A program made the position numbers and the translations under genes. Positions 52,001-57,328 of a stretch of DNA of 64,000 nucleotides are shown here, one piece after another (the first letter of the stretch is position 1; each line of letters begins with the position of its first letter). The notes beneath the pieces are model-generated. The model was not told the DNA's origin. It worked only from the letters and a program-made list of their open reading frames with translations, and ran no database searches. Source of the stretch: Timema cristinae (Eukaryota > Arthropoda > Insecta > Phasmatodea > Timematidae); the NCBI GenBank assembly GCA_039000515.1, contig JBCFYV010011135.1:31029876-31093875 (forward strand), written 5' to 3'.

Positions 52001-53368
52001 CCTACTTCTATTTTAGAGACTGGTGTCTTCAATATTTGTCCACTGTTTAGAGATTTATATGAACACATGTGTGTTTATAGCAGTATCCATGTCCTTTATT
52101 GATCAAGTCTGTTATCGGGAAAGTCCGTTGCCGGTAAAGTCTGTTATTGATGAAGTATGTTATCGATAAAATCTGTTATTGTAAAAGCCCGTTATTGAGA
52201 AAGACCGTTGTTGCAAAATCGCGTTATTGCGAAAGTCCGTTATTGAGAAAGTCTGTTATTGCGAAAGTCCTTTATTGGAAGGATGTTTCACCGTAAGAGC
52301 TAATGTTACTTTGTTGAGGTTAATTTAAACGGTCCGTTATGACTAATAATCCCCCCACCCAGGTGTCCGTTACGACAAAAAAAAAACCACCCAGGTGTCC
52401 GTTACGACTAATAACCCCCACCCAGGTGTCCGTTACGACTAATAACCCCCCACCCAGGTGTCCGTTACGGGAGACCTCCCTGCAGTTATCATGTAGGTGC
52501 TGATGAGTTTGAACTATAGAGTCCTCGTGTCTACTGATGCGATTATCCCTGAACCACTTGAATGTAAGGACGCACCTGTACGTCTGGAGGTCCCGGACGC
52601 TGAGGACCCCACCAAGCTCGTCAGCCAGCTGGTAGGCCAGTTCGCTCGTGTACAAAGCCCTCGGGCCCTTCTCAGCGACCAGACGGAGCGTGCGTGCCAG
52701 CCGGTGGTTCTTCATCGTGTCCCCTGCTTGCAGCAGACCCCCTCCGGGGCCAGTGAACATCTCCCTGGACAGTCAGGCAGACGTACAGTTGCTTATAAGT
52801 CATAGACGTACAGTTGCTTGTCTGTCATAGACGTACAGTTGCTTGTCAGTCATAGACGTACAGTTACTTATAAGTCATAGACGTACAGTTGCTTGTCAGT
52901 CATAGACGTACAGTTGCTTGTCAGTCATAGACGTACAGTTACTTGTATGTCATAGAAGTACAGTTGCTTGTCAGTCATAGACGTACAGTTGCTTGTCTGT
53001 CATAGACGTACAGTTGCTTGTCAGTCATAGACGTACAGTTGCTTGTCTGTCATAGAAGTACAGTTACTTATAAGTCATAGACGTATAGATACGTGTCGTC
53101 ATAGACGTACAGTTACTTGTCTGTCATAGACGTACAGTTTCTTGTCAGGTATAGACGCATAGTGCGGTCGCTCACCTGAGGACGGGATCTCCGAGCACAA
53201 CGTCCCGGAAGTCTCTGAGCGCGGTCGCCAGGTGGTTGCTCACCGGGGTCCCTCGCTCGCAGAGTCTCACGGAGGGGAGGACCAATTCCGACCAGGGCAG
53301 AGCCCCGAACCTCTGGTGGGCCTCCCACAACCCCCTCAGCTCCCCGGGCACCGCCACTGCCAGGCCAC
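15901..53368 (-). CDS. Ggt: Gamma-glutamyltransferase (minus copy), intact frame but catalytic residues lost
   Basis: Seven exons on the minus strand (A 53176-53368, B 52576-52764, C 51563-51821, D 24836-25026, E 23458-23698, F 22518-22631, G 15901-16050) join through GT-AG sites with matching phases into one open frame of about 445 codons. It encodes most of the large subunit (from [12 protein letters not shown]) and all of the small subunit. Family length is about 570 residues, so the N-terminus, with the usual membrane anchor, lies upstream in unfound exons. Compared with active GGTs, the nucleophile Thr is Ala (GATHVS), TSTIN is TSSIN, the N-D-E-M-D-D-F motif is NDHMADF and GAAGGT is GASGDD. 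The paired serines in GKRPLSSL remain. I infer a protein unable to self-process or hydrolyse glutathione. The gene converges on the plus copy, and its C-D intron is 26.5 kb. Confidence 0.85.
16211..16603. mobile_element. TTAA-flanked long-hairpin MITE, copy 1
   Basis: TTAA at 16211-16214 and 16600-16603 borders two arms of about 180 bp that pair almost completely (left GGTGCTAGTGAGCGCGAG, right CTCACTAGCACTCC). The short centre is TTTTAAATAAAGAGAAAAG. TTAA duplication suggests mobilisation by a piggyBac-type transposase. No coding capacity. It lies just upstream (in minus-gene terms) of exon G, in the F-G intron. Confidence 0.82.
16604..20010. other. Intronic DNA of minus GGT gene, mostly unrecognised
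   Basis: AT-rich. 16980-17260 is a dispersed repeat with an inverted relative at about 54440-54690. A TATA-box-like GAGTATAAATAGTGG at about 17656-17670 sits in a GC-richer stretch (17440-17860) without a recognised gene. Around 19790-19930 there are faint tRNA-like remnants. I see no exon. Confidence 0.4.
20020..20340 (+). mobile_element. SINE-like element with tRNA-like head (family D)
   Basis: TGTATAGTGGTCAGATTTAC resembles an A box and CAAGTTCGATCCCCAG a B box at tRNA-like spacing. The body beyond (GGAACCAAAATCAACCTCG...) is unlike families A-C. It is preceded by a short AGTA microsatellite. Confidence 0.5.
20460..20715 (+). mobile_element. tRNA-derived SINE, family B, diverged
   Basis: The head CAGTGGCTGAGTGGTCTAAG with B-box-like GGTGCAAATCC is followed by a TTTTTCCTAAATTGTTTTCC-like body. 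It has the shared tail, diverged as GAACAGGTAGTATGACGTGG, and an A/T-rich end. Confidence 0.65.
21065..22050 (+). repeat. GGTAC-rich tandem array, units about 130-150 bp, 7 copies
   Basis: Each unit carries CACTTTGATATGCTAATTAC, GGGTACGGGTACAAAAC, GGTACAAAACGGTACAAAAC and TTTGGCATCAAAAA. Later units are longer through small insertions. It is in the F-G intron of the minus GGT gene. Short open stretches inside it are by-products of the repeat. Confidence 0.92.
22051..22517. other. Intronic stretch before exon F, nothing recognised
   Basis: A modestly GC-richer stretch with opposing short open frames on both strands, neither resembling a known protein. Confidence 0.35.
22518..22631 (-). CDS. 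Ggt: GGT minus copy, exon F (114 nt)
   Basis: Acceptor CTTACTCAG, donor GTAAGTTT, phase 0 at both ends, 38 codons: [20 protein letters not shown], then IHHQLVPN. It has the same length and phase as the plus-copy exon at 1769-1882, and R-I-H-H-Q-L is shared. Confidence 0.85.
22712..23028. mobile_element. TTAA-flanked hairpin MITE, copy 2 (internally shortened)
   Basis: TTAA at 22712-22715 and 23025-23028. The centre TTTTTAAACGAAGAGAAAAAG and the inner arm CTGTCATGAGCATAGCGGCC match copy 1. The left arm has lost a segment relative to the other copies. It lies in the E-F intron of the minus GGT gene. Confidence 0.75.
23458..23698 (-). CDS. Ggt: GGT minus copy, exon E (241 nt)
   Basis: Acceptor GACGCTCCACAG, donor GTTGGTAC. 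Length, phases and even the donor hexamer match the plus-copy exon 1025-1265. The frame reads [20 protein letters not shown], later [12 protein letters not shown] and VIGASGDDK. Two family motifs are changed: Glu to His in the acidic motif and Gly-Gly to Gly-Asp in the oxyanion loop. Confidence 0.87.
23771..24835. other. D-E intron of minus GGT gene, no element recognised
   Basis: AT-rich. It contains a TCTC microsatellite near 24763-24787 just downstream of exon D and nothing else I can name. Confidence 0.35.
24836..25026 (-). CDS. Ggt: GGT minus copy, exon D (self-cleavage region, Thr replaced by Ala)
   Basis: Acceptor TTTTGTTTCAG, donor GTATGT. Phase 0 in, phase 2 out. It reads [20 protein letters not shown] and later [20 protein letters not shown]. 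Ungapped alignment with the plus copy ([20 protein letters not shown]) places Ala where the nucleophile Thr belongs. Confidence 0.87.
25181..25464 (+). mobile_element. tRNA-derived SINE, family A, full length with target duplication
   Basis: It starts GTAGGTGACCTGGTGGTCTA, has the B-box-like GGGGTTGAATCCTCGGTCCC, and ends GGGTAGTAAGACCCGGTGCT followed by AAT repeats. A 13-bp duplication AATTCCGATTGGA lies at 25168-25180 and 25465-25477, a perfect match, so the insertion is young. Confidence 0.88.
25601..25960 (+). mobile_element. SINE family B-like, interrupted
   Basis: The head CCACTTCGATGGTCAAGTGG followed by TCTAAGGCGTAAC and the tail-like TGTATAACCCAAATGAGCAG are about 320 bp apart, longer than the usual 250. 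An insertion or rearrangement therefore separates them. Confidence 0.5.
26500..27131 (-). pseudogene. Polinton-associated small protein fossil
   Basis: From an ATG at 27131 (TATA-like CATATAAAG about 40 bp upstream) a frame runs with decay to a TGA at 26500-26502. It has an early in-frame stop, one frameshift near 27000, then a long open section with [20 protein letters not shown] and [20 protein letters not shown]. It continues past TGA codons at 26785-26787 and 26602-26604 with protein-like sequence ([26 protein letters not shown]). Function is unknown. I assign it to the Polinton fossil only because it lies directly downstream of the integrase remnant on the same strand. All three late in-frame stops are TGA, as expected from CGA decay by CpG deamination. 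Confidence 0.5.
27227..27710 (-). pseudogene. Polinton/Maverick integrase fossil, C-terminal part with chromodomain
   Basis: The segment begins within the integrase core ([27 protein letters not shown]) at about 27690. It continues after a frameshift near 27515 with an SH3-like region ([27 protein letters not shown]). After another shift near 27370 it ends in a chromodomain ([23 protein letters not shown]) with stop at 27227-27229. This order is known for retroviral-type integrases of Polintons and related insect elements. The catalytic D,D-35-E region is absent. The 5' border is fused in frame to polymerase sequence. It is inactive. Confidence 0.72.
27705..28664 (-). pseudogene. Polinton/Maverick protein-primed DNA polymerase B fossil (N-terminal and exonuclease part)
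   Basis: On the minus strand, from 28664, there is an N-terminal region ([26 protein letters not shown]) and a zinc-finger-like C-x2-C-x12-H-x4-C (CDQC...HKDTC). After an in-frame TGA at 28176-28178 comes the exonuclease I-like motif VDLESLLVP. Past a frameshift near 28105 and a TAG at 27974-27976 there is a recombination-endonuclease-VII-like zinc motif ([21 protein letters not shown]) and an exonuclease II-like [11 protein letters not shown]. This arrangement is typical of Polinton-type PolB of insects. The polymerase palm is gone: an internal deletion joins this part to integrase. The start at 28664 is not the natural one; it lies at the centre of an inverted duplication. Confidence 0.75.
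28500..28820. repeat. Snap-back inverted duplication within the Polinton polymerase fossil
   Basis: About 28500-28660 and 28668-28820 are near-perfect reverse complements around a centre near 28663. For example, left GTGTACACATTAACGGATAT pairs with right ATATCCGTTAATGTGTACAC. Arms are about 150 bp with almost no loop. The right arm lacks the A of ATATAAGCG and a few bases, so the copies have diverged slightly. Confidence 0.9.
28910..29036 (-). pseudogene. Polinton fragment, possibly from a capsid gene
   Basis: A short minus-strand frame with protein-like sequence ([25 protein letters not shown]) ends at a stop at 28910-28912. The F-S-K-N-x-A-F-x-x-G-F pattern is reminiscent of minor-capsid (penton-like) proteins of Polintons, but this is a weak similarity from memory. 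It lies between the inverted duplication and the next fossil. Confidence 0.3.
29047..29637 (-). pseudogene. Polinton-associated conserved protein fossil, function unknown
   Basis: An ATG at 29637 opens [20 protein letters not shown]. After a frameshift near 29578 the frame continues with [20 protein letters not shown] and [19 protein letters not shown]. After a second shift near 29310 it continues with [19 protein letters not shown] and [20 protein letters not shown] to a stop at 29047-29049. The three pieces line up in order and spacing as one protein of about 195 residues. I think similar proteins occur in insect Polinton-like elements but cannot name a function. Two frameshifts make it inactive. 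Confidence 0.55.
29686..29757 (-). pseudogene. C-terminal scrap of a further Polinton gene
   Basis: A short frame ends [19 protein letters not shown] and stops at 29686-29688, about 50 bp before the ATG of the next fossil. This gives the tight head-to-tail packing expected in a Polinton. The rest of the gene is replaced by AT-rich DNA. Confidence 0.3.
29760..31060. other. AT-rich intronic DNA with microsatellites, no gene
   Basis: T-rich stretches at 30180-30210 and an alternating AC/GC run at about 30622-30652. 30770-30960 partly repeats 29810-30620 (AAACGATATAT and CAATTCAAATATTGTA recur). A CA repeat lies at about 30988-31018. Confidence 0.5.
31066..31233 (-). CDS. Small open frame of 55 codons, possibly Polinton-linked
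   Basis: The frame starts [19 protein letters not shown] and has [19 protein letters not shown] before a stop at 31066-31068. A TATA-box-like CTATATATAG lies at 31304-31313, about 70 bp upstream. The LPKRF...L pattern resembles short proteins I associate with insect Polinton-like elements, but I cannot name the family. It is unbroken, unlike the other Polinton remnants, though upstream of the ATG the frame closes quickly. Confidence 0.4.
   Translation of the reverse strand: MKALNTRFGRRVLTVLDGEYNMWLPKRFSLLTDEQVEDISKAELLLVYKGISKLS
31320..32270. other. Intronic AT-rich DNA, nothing recognised
   Basis: Short chance open frames only. Confidence 0.35.
32284..32549 (-). mobile_element. tRNA-derived SINE, family B, with target duplication
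   Basis: On the minus strand it reads CGCCTCGGTGGCGTAGTTGG, GCTAACGCGCTAGTTTCGTG, a B-box-like GAGGTCCGAATCTCGGG, and the body TTTTCCTAAATGGTTTTCCA. It ends with the shared tail GAACGGGTAGTAAGACGTGG and a TTTTA-type end. An 11-bp duplication GATTTAATGTA flanks it at 32273-32283 and 32550-32560. Confidence 0.82.
32975..33275 (+). repeat. 78-bp tandem repeat, about 4 copies
   Basis: The unit contains CTAACAAATACAGTCATTG, TTTGATATTTGAGAACTAGC and GAGCTTTCCTCTTTACCTTG. The last copy is partial. Confidence 0.9.
33766..36868 (+). repeat. 51-bp satellite array, about 61 copies, direct orientation
   Basis: The unit core is CTGTCAGATAAGGTTCTTCC followed by TATGAACATTGGACTGTAG and TAACTGTTCTAG. Variants (CTCTGAACATT, TTTGAATATT, TGAACAATAGAC, TTCAGTCTGTC) recur in runs, so unequal exchange spread blocks of several units. 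It is the same family as 400-622 and the reverse array at 43682-46249. Confidence 0.96.
37135..37395 (+). mobile_element. tRNA-derived SINE, family B, near full length
   Basis: It starts CCCGCCTCGATGGCGTAGTT, GGCTAACGCGCTAGTCGTAT (A-box-like), with B-box-like GAGGTTCGAATCTCGG. The body is TTTTTCCTAAATGGTTTTC and CCACGCAAATGCGGGTTCAC. It ends GGGTAGTAAGACGCGGTGCT and AATAATATATA. Confidence 0.85.
37396..37605 (-). mobile_element. SINE family B-like, diverged, head to tail-joined with its neighbour
   Basis: On the minus strand it has CAGAGTGGCTACATGGTCTA and B-box-like GATCTAGGTTTGAATCTC, then the family body. The tail end adjoins the tail of the previous SINE, giving an inverted pair. Confidence 0.6.
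37690..37960 (+). mobile_element. SINE-like composite
   Basis: B-box-like CCCTGGTTCGTATTCC is followed by a family C-like middle (TCATTGGTGAAATAGGG). A family B-like end follows (CCACACAAATGCGGGTGCAC, GAACGGGTAGTAAGACATGG). It looks like a chimera of two SINE types. Confidence 0.5.
37965..38140 (+). mobile_element. SINE family C head
   Basis: The tRNA-like head is GACCCTTTAGTTCAGTCATT with a perfect B box in CCGGGTTCGATTCCTGG. It is followed by the family C motif CACAATGATCAATTAACGTT and GGGGGACTGGATGTGCTGG. Confidence 0.6.
38175..38375 (+). mobile_element. SINE family B, partial
   Basis: It starts inside the head (TTCTCGCAGAAGATTAGACT), with body CCTTCTACGCAAATACGGGT, tail TGGTCAGACACGGTGTTAAA and an A-rich end. 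Confidence 0.55.
38380..39420. other. Intronic DNA, nothing recognised
   Basis: Includes A/T homopolymer stretches at 38545-38570 and 38610-38650. No exon seen. Confidence 0.35.
39422..39802 (+). mobile_element. Tigger/pogo-like short element
   Basis: The left end CAGTAAACCCTAGTAGTCCG and the right end (TTCACGG-like CTCACGGTTAATCGGAAC, TTCGTATTAACAGGTTCTAT) recall the terminal repeats of Tigger-type Tc1/mariner elements. The right end has a reverse relative at about 51885-51965. No transposase is coded. Confidence 0.4.
39810..42290. other. Intronic DNA, no gene recognised
   Basis: AT-rich with a pyrimidine-rich section at 40730-41080. A CAGATGGCGCC motif sits at about 41169-41179. Chance open frames overlap each other in the pyrimidine-rich section and do not look like protein. 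Confidence 0.4.
42299..43085 (+). mobile_element. Non-autonomous hAT-like element
   Basis: The left end is CAGTGGCGGCTTGTATCTAG and the reversed right end CAGTGGGGGTTCGTGTATAG. Near both ends there is a GGGGGTGCTGC-type subterminal motif. CAGTGGCGGCT is a common terminus of insect hAT elements. The 8-bp flanks CTTATAAG and CTTTTGAT agree at only 5 positions. The interior has no transposase. Confidence 0.55.
43248..43644 (+). mobile_element. Short hAT-like element
   Basis: The left end CAAGTGGATTTACCC and the reversed right end CAGTGGAGGATTTA agree. Subterminal GGGCCTAGGGGCGGC at the left and, reversed, GCGTCCCTAGGCAC at the right also agree in outline. No coding capacity and no clear target duplication. 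Confidence 0.45.
43682..46249 (-). repeat. 51-bp satellite array, about 50 copies, reverse orientation
   Basis: The same family as 33766-36868, reversed: core AGCTAGAACAGTTACTACAG, TCCAATGTTCATAGGAAGAA, CCTTATCTGA. Blocks recur as higher-order units: the variants CCGATGTTCATAGG then CCAATGTCCATAGGAATAAC appear together near 44114, 44318 and 44878. Because 51 is divisible by 3, short open frames with a 17-residue period arise by chance. Confidence 0.96.
46250..47454. other. Intronic DNA, nothing recognised
   Basis: AT-rich with no recognisable exon or element. Confidence 0.35.
47455..48171. repeat. 22-bp C-rich minisatellite, about 32 copies
   Basis: The unit is AACCCCCGGCCTTGTAGCCA plus AC, with C/T variants (GGTC, GGCC) and C-run length changes. 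On the minus strand each unit carries a run of 5-6 G. Since 22 is not a multiple of 3 and the unit lacks stops in the minus frames, all three minus frames stay open, giving long but meaningless frames. Confidence 0.95.
48431..48735 (+). mobile_element. tRNA-derived SINE, family A, full length
   Basis: GGTGACCTGGTGGTCTAGGG, B-box-like GGGGTTCAATCCTCGGTCCC, and the tail GAACGGGTAGTAAGACGCG, then AAT repeats. Flanking ATTATTAGGA on both sides is a probable target duplication. It includes the GTATTAATCACAACTTGTG segment also seen in the 6.4-kb copy. Confidence 0.83.
48873..49110 (-). mobile_element. tRNA-derived SINE, family B
   Basis: On the minus strand it has GTAACCACGTGGCTAACGCG, a B-box-like GGGGTTCTATCCCGG, the body, and the tail GAACGGGTAGCTAGACGCGG. 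Confidence 0.75.
49111..51562. other. 3' part of the 26.5-kb intron (coordinate right end), no gene recognised
   Basis: AT-rich to 50600, then GC-richer. An imperfect duplication of about 80 bp lies at 51217-51345, with GTGCGTGGCTAC repeated three times. No protein-like exon was seen. Confidence 0.4.
51563..51821 (-). CDS. Ggt: GGT minus copy, exon C (large subunit, 259 nt)
   Basis: Acceptor ACTCTGCCCGTAG, donor GTAAGG. One base completes the split Arg codon, then 86 codons: [35 protein letters not shown], later [12 protein letters not shown]. It matches the GGT large-subunit stretch ending in L-L-G-D-P-x-F. It ends phase 0 and joins exon D across 26.5 kb without loss of frame. Confidence 0.88.
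51885..52050 (-). mobile_element. Tigger/pogo-like terminal fragment
   Basis: The sequence TTAGTACGAAATAATTAGGA and ATTAACCGTGAAAATACAAG is the reverse relative of the right end at 39735-39802. It lies in the B-C intron of the minus GGT gene. Confidence 0.35.
52090..52470. repeat. Two short minisatellites in the B-C intron
   Basis: About 52100-52290 has 11-12 degenerate units of about 16 bp (AAAGTCCGTTATTGAG type). About 52330-52470 has four units of about 34 bp (CACCCAGGTGTCCGTTACGA then CTAATAACCCC). The second array stops 100 bp before exon B. Confidence 0.85.
52576..52764 (-). CDS. Ggt: GGT minus copy, exon B (large subunit, 189 nt)
   Basis: Acceptor CTGACTGTCCAG, donor GTGCGT. It reads (R)[53 protein letters not shown], matching the GGT large-subunit region with the A-x-x-Y/L-Y-x-G/S and D-L-x-x-Y patterns. 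Phases are 2 in and 2 out. Confidence 0.87.
52776..53160 (+). repeat. 25-bp minisatellite filling the A-B intron
   Basis: About 15 units of CATAGACGTACAGTTGCTTG plus TCAGT, with variants (ACTTATAAGT, GCTTGTCTGT). It occupies nearly all of the 411-bp intron between exons A and B, leaving about 15 bp to each splice site. Confidence 0.93.
53176..53368 (-). CDS. Ggt: GGT minus copy, exon A (large subunit, 193 nt)
   Basis: Acceptor CCCTTTGCTGCAG, donor GTGAGC. Two bases complete a Gly codon, then [54 protein letters not shown]. It matches the conserved V-P-G-E-x-R-G and L-P-W motifs of the GGT large subunit. Exons for the N-terminal 120-150 residues must lie further right but were not found with confidence. 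Confidence 0.87.
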
Positions 53369-53564
53369 CTGCAGCAAAGGGTCGTTACTATGGTCAACCC
53401 TCGAGGAGGTCATTGTGAGAGGGGTGTTTGCAGTTCTCCGGGATCTAAACCCCACAGGATATCCCGACCGACCTGACCACAGTTGCGGGTGTCCAAAGAA
53501 CAGATACAATAACTCGCAACCTGCCACTGGTGGTTGCATGAGCTATGGCCTATGGGGTGTTTAT

Positions 53565-53750
53565 CAAAGTGTGGTCCGAGTCCCGGTTAAGTGAACTGAG
53601 GGAGGTTTTCACTCGAGTTTTTTCACTTCCTACCTCCACGTAAATACGGGTACATTTCCTCTAAGTTCAACCTTCCTCATCCTTTACACGTCAGCTTAAT
53701 TAATACTTATGCGTGTAGCACGAATGGTTAAGTAAGACACGGTGAATAAA
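53565..53750 (+). mobile_element. SINE family B, 5'-truncated
   Basis: It starts near GTGGTCCGAGTCCCGGTTAA, with body TACCTCCACGTAAATACGGG, then CACGAATGGTTAAGTAAGAC as a diverged shared tail. Confidence 0.6.
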
Positions 53751-53759
53751 AGTATATAT

Positions 53760-53965
53760 TCCTATAGTACAGTTGGCCACTCTGAGAATAGCACAATTAG
53801 TATATATATAGTACATTTATCAAAACTGGAATTAGTACAATTAGTATCTAGATCGTACATTTAGCAAGGCTGGGATTATAACAATTAGTATCTATATCGT
53901 ACATTTGGCAACGATGGAACTATGGTACATTTAGTATACAGATCGTAAATTTGGCAGCGCTGGTA
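53760..53965 (+). repeat. About 60-bp tandem repeat, 3-4 copies
   Basis: Units carry ACAATTAGTATCTATATCGT, ACATTTGGCAA and GCTGG/ATGG with moderate divergence. Confidence 0.75.
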
Positions 53966-53969
53966 TTAT

Positions 53970-56201
53970 TGCCATGTAGGAGAGTATCCAGATACACCTT
54001 TGAGAGAATCGCAGGTCTCATTTTTTTCTCAGTTAAATGTTGCCAAATCTCCTCACTTTAAGTTATCGCAGAAGGTGGTGTGCTGGGTTAAGAAGGAGCT
54101 ATTGGCAACATCGACTAACCAACGTCGCAAAATTTGTCTTCTATTTAACGACGTTAACTACTTGAAGATCTCGAAGATATCTGGCGAGGTGGGTCGCATC
54201 TTAACTTGACGCCCATAAGCAGTCTAAGCACTATCACACGTATACACCAATTTACGACATAGAAAGAGAGGGAAGAAAATGTTCCATCCATCCTGTGAGG
54301 CCTATTTTTTATCTACTGATAACACTTTCCCTCTTCCTCTGACTATATTACACACTCACTCTTATATTTTCTGCTTGAAATCATTGACTTGCTTTTATAA
54401 TTACCATTTCCTTGTTTCCTATTCTAGATAGTCATTTGCTACCAAGGACATTTTTAATCTACATCCTGGCAGGAAGACTCCTACAGGACATTTTCGTGAA
54501 TAAACAAAATATCCTCAGTTATAGAGGATTAAAAAAAATAAGTGCACAAAAAACTACATCAATATAAACAAAATAATTTTGTGAAATTATAGAACTATTT
54601 TTAGAATTATTAAAGAATTTATGGTTTTTGTTTCAACGTTATATCTTTAAAACCCACCGAGTAAAACGTAACTTGATTAACACAGGAAATACTATCTTGA
54701 TATTACTTTTAAGGCCCTTGACCCTTTCGAGTGAAAGTCTAAAACCTATTTTGTGGGACGGTGGGTGGGAGGGTGAAAAAGGCATGGCATGGCTTCACAA
54801 CTGACCAAAGTATCCTTCCGCGCCAACAAGAACAGATGGATCACGGAAACCGTAGATGGCGCTAGTTACTGTACAGGTCTTGCAGAAAAAACCATAGTTA
54901 GTAAATGTAAGTTTTCTCGAGAACAAGTGAAATTTGTAAGTTAATATTTTCAACACCCCTTCTAAGATAATGTATCAATGTTTATTAATTGTTACATTTT
55001 TGTTTTGTTTTTTTGTTATGAAGACGGCAGTTTTCTATTGAAATATGTCAATTTTATCGATATTTGATCACTGTTAAAATTATAAAGCAAGTGATATTTA
55101 TAAAAAGTATAACTTGATAAACATGCTTCTATTCTTGAACAATCCGTTTCCGAAAAAAAAAAGTGCAAAACAATAAAAAATTCTTGAAGATAACCGTTTG
55201 TTTCCATGGCTCTGCATTTCCACGCCAAATGAAAAGGGCCAATCGCCTTAATGTGAGAACTGACCCAATTAAAAGAAGAGAATGGCAACGCTGTTTCCCA
55301 ATAGTATCCATGAAACTTCCCTCACGGATGATACCTATTGTAGTAGAGTTGGCACCGCTGACAAGGCACCCGAGTCTTCATTTGGCCTGGTCAGGAAAAT
55401 CCGGCTTATCACAGAAGCCGAGTCAGCGAGAAGAGCAAGGTAAGGTGTTACAAAGTATCATTCCATTTCCGGTTACAATGCAAGCGTCATCACCAGAGGG
55501 TTTCAATGACATGTCATCTTTTTTTTTTATCACATATAATGCTCATATATGCATAAACTTTGTTCGTGATTGCCTTGTTATAGAAGTGTATATTTTACAT
55601 ATATTGTATGCCATTTTAGAATTTAAAATAATATATTCTTGGCTTACATCGCGTTATAGTTATTTTTAGGTATTTTTTTAGTGATTTTAGGCATTTTGGA
55701 GTAATTTTAAGGCATTACTGTTGAATAAATACATTTTAAAATATTAAAAATATTATAGATATTTTTAAATGTATAAAAACTCAAACATAAAATGTTTCCA
55801 ACCTACAGTTGTCTGAATGAGAAGATAATGCAAGCCATTAACTTTCTAACCTCTTTGTTTGTCTGGTTGTAAAATACACATTCCTGGTGAGATTGTAACT
55901 AGACTGGAAGGGTTGCTTTTGGGAGGGGGTAGCTATTACTTCTGAAGCAGATATTTGTAAATCAATATTATATTCAGCAGAATACGAGAGTTTAGTTGAT
56001 AAAGGTTTTCATTAACAAAATATTTTATGGTTTTCCATTTTATAAAGTGTGTGTTTGATTTAGTCGTATGTATTCGTTAATAGCTATTGTTAATTTTTTA
56101 GGTATTTCTTTTTAGAGTTTTTAGGTCATCATAATCAGTGCCTTCGTCATCAACTTTCTGTCAACCGGAAATTAAAGAATCCAATAGTAAGCGACACATA
56201 C
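53970..56201. other. Non-coding stretch, one dispersed repeat
   Basis: 54440-54690 is the inverse relative of 16980-17260. A TAGATGGCGCTAG motif is at about 54853-54865. A plus-strand open frame at 55163-55669 has no recognisable protein features. Confidence 0.4.
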
Positions 56202-56258
56202 CAGGCCGTCCGATGACTCTTTGAACATCGGGTGAGTGAATCCTTTAGACAGGGATAG
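56202..56258 (-). CDS. Doubtful candidate for an upstream GGT exon
   Basis: A 57-nt stretch bounded by AATGCAG and GTATGT reads LSLSKGFTHPMFKESSDGL. M-F-x-x-S-S-x-G resembles the residues that precede the V-P-G-E motif in GGT proteins. Against it, splicing at these sites to exon A would shift the frame, so either the donor differs, the exon is decayed, or the match is chance. Confidence 0.22.
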
Positions 56259-57265
56259 CTGCATTCCAATGTTCATAAAACGAACTTTTAAGAAAATTCA
56301 AACCCATTTTTTTTCGATCAACATTTATAACAATTTACTATAGTGGTATTGTTATTTGATAGATTTTTATAATATGAATCAAAAGTGACAATTTCAAACT
56401 ACATAACCTGAAGTACGAATATTTTAACGTAGATCCAATAGAATTCAGCTGTCTACCTATGCATATTGGACTGTAGTAACTTTTCTAGTAGTCATAAGGG
56501 GGGGTGTCACAATATATTATATCCATTCTTTGATTCAAGTTTGTTTGTTGGTTTAGGAGGAGAATACAAAGTGAAAATAGAGTGTTAGTGACTGAAAAAA
56601 CCCATTATCTTCAGGGGCGACCCGAGGTAAATTTTGCAATCGGACGTGATTGATTTTTGGCACTTCCCTATATGAACGCTGTATAATTGAATTTTTTTTA
56701 AATAATCCCCAAATCTAACGTAACCTGGGTGTGATAAGAAAATTAATTTGAAGGGAAACTTCACAAATTGTAATCATACTCCAAACGGTTCACTGAGAGA
56801 TTTTAGGAGAACAGTTAGAATTACAAAGAAAACTATAAGAAAGTGTTTTGTAGACAATTTTCTCCTCCTTAAATTTTGATATGATAAGCACTCTTCGAGA
56901 TAATTGCAAAAATAACCCCAGGATTTTTGAGTTGACAATCTTTCAAGCTGGTGGATTTAAAAGTACTTTTTAATAATGTCACTATATTGTATTTTATTAA
57001 CCATAAAAAAAACTATACGAATATGTAAAATTTCATTTTAGGATCAAAAAGTGAACGACTGTAATGCTTAGCAACCTCACGGGTTGGGTTGGGTTAGGTT
57101 AGGTTAGGTTGGTGCTCTGTTAGGTGTCCCCCTCAAGCTGGTGCCCCAGACAGCCGTCCGGGTTTCCCGGCCCTTGAGACACCCCTGATTATCTTAGGGT
57201 GGAGAGATATTCGTTATTAATGAAAACCCCTCAATTTAATTCGCTAGTCTGGCGTCTTATAGGAA

Positions 57266-57310
<45 letters not shown>

Positions 57311-57328
57311 TTCAACAATAGTTTTACC
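56259..57328. other. Non-coding stretch with satellite monomers and TTAGG-like motif
   Basis: 56455-56500 holds a decayed single unit of the 51-bp satellite (TATTGGACTGTAGTAAC), and 56262-56280 another scrap. 57081-57112 is GGGTTGGGTT followed by GGGTTAGGTTAGGTTAGGTT. A TA microsatellite is at about 57267-57302. Confidence 0.55.

Noticed and set aside
53232..53594. Plus-strand open frames across GGT exon A
   Set aside because: Antisense shadows of the GC-rich exon on the minus strand.
55163..55669. Plus-strand open frame of 168 codons
   Set aside because: Composition and frame show nothing protein-like; it covers AT-rich DNA at its end and no homology was recognised. A GTAAGG donor-like site at about 55440 alone is not enough.
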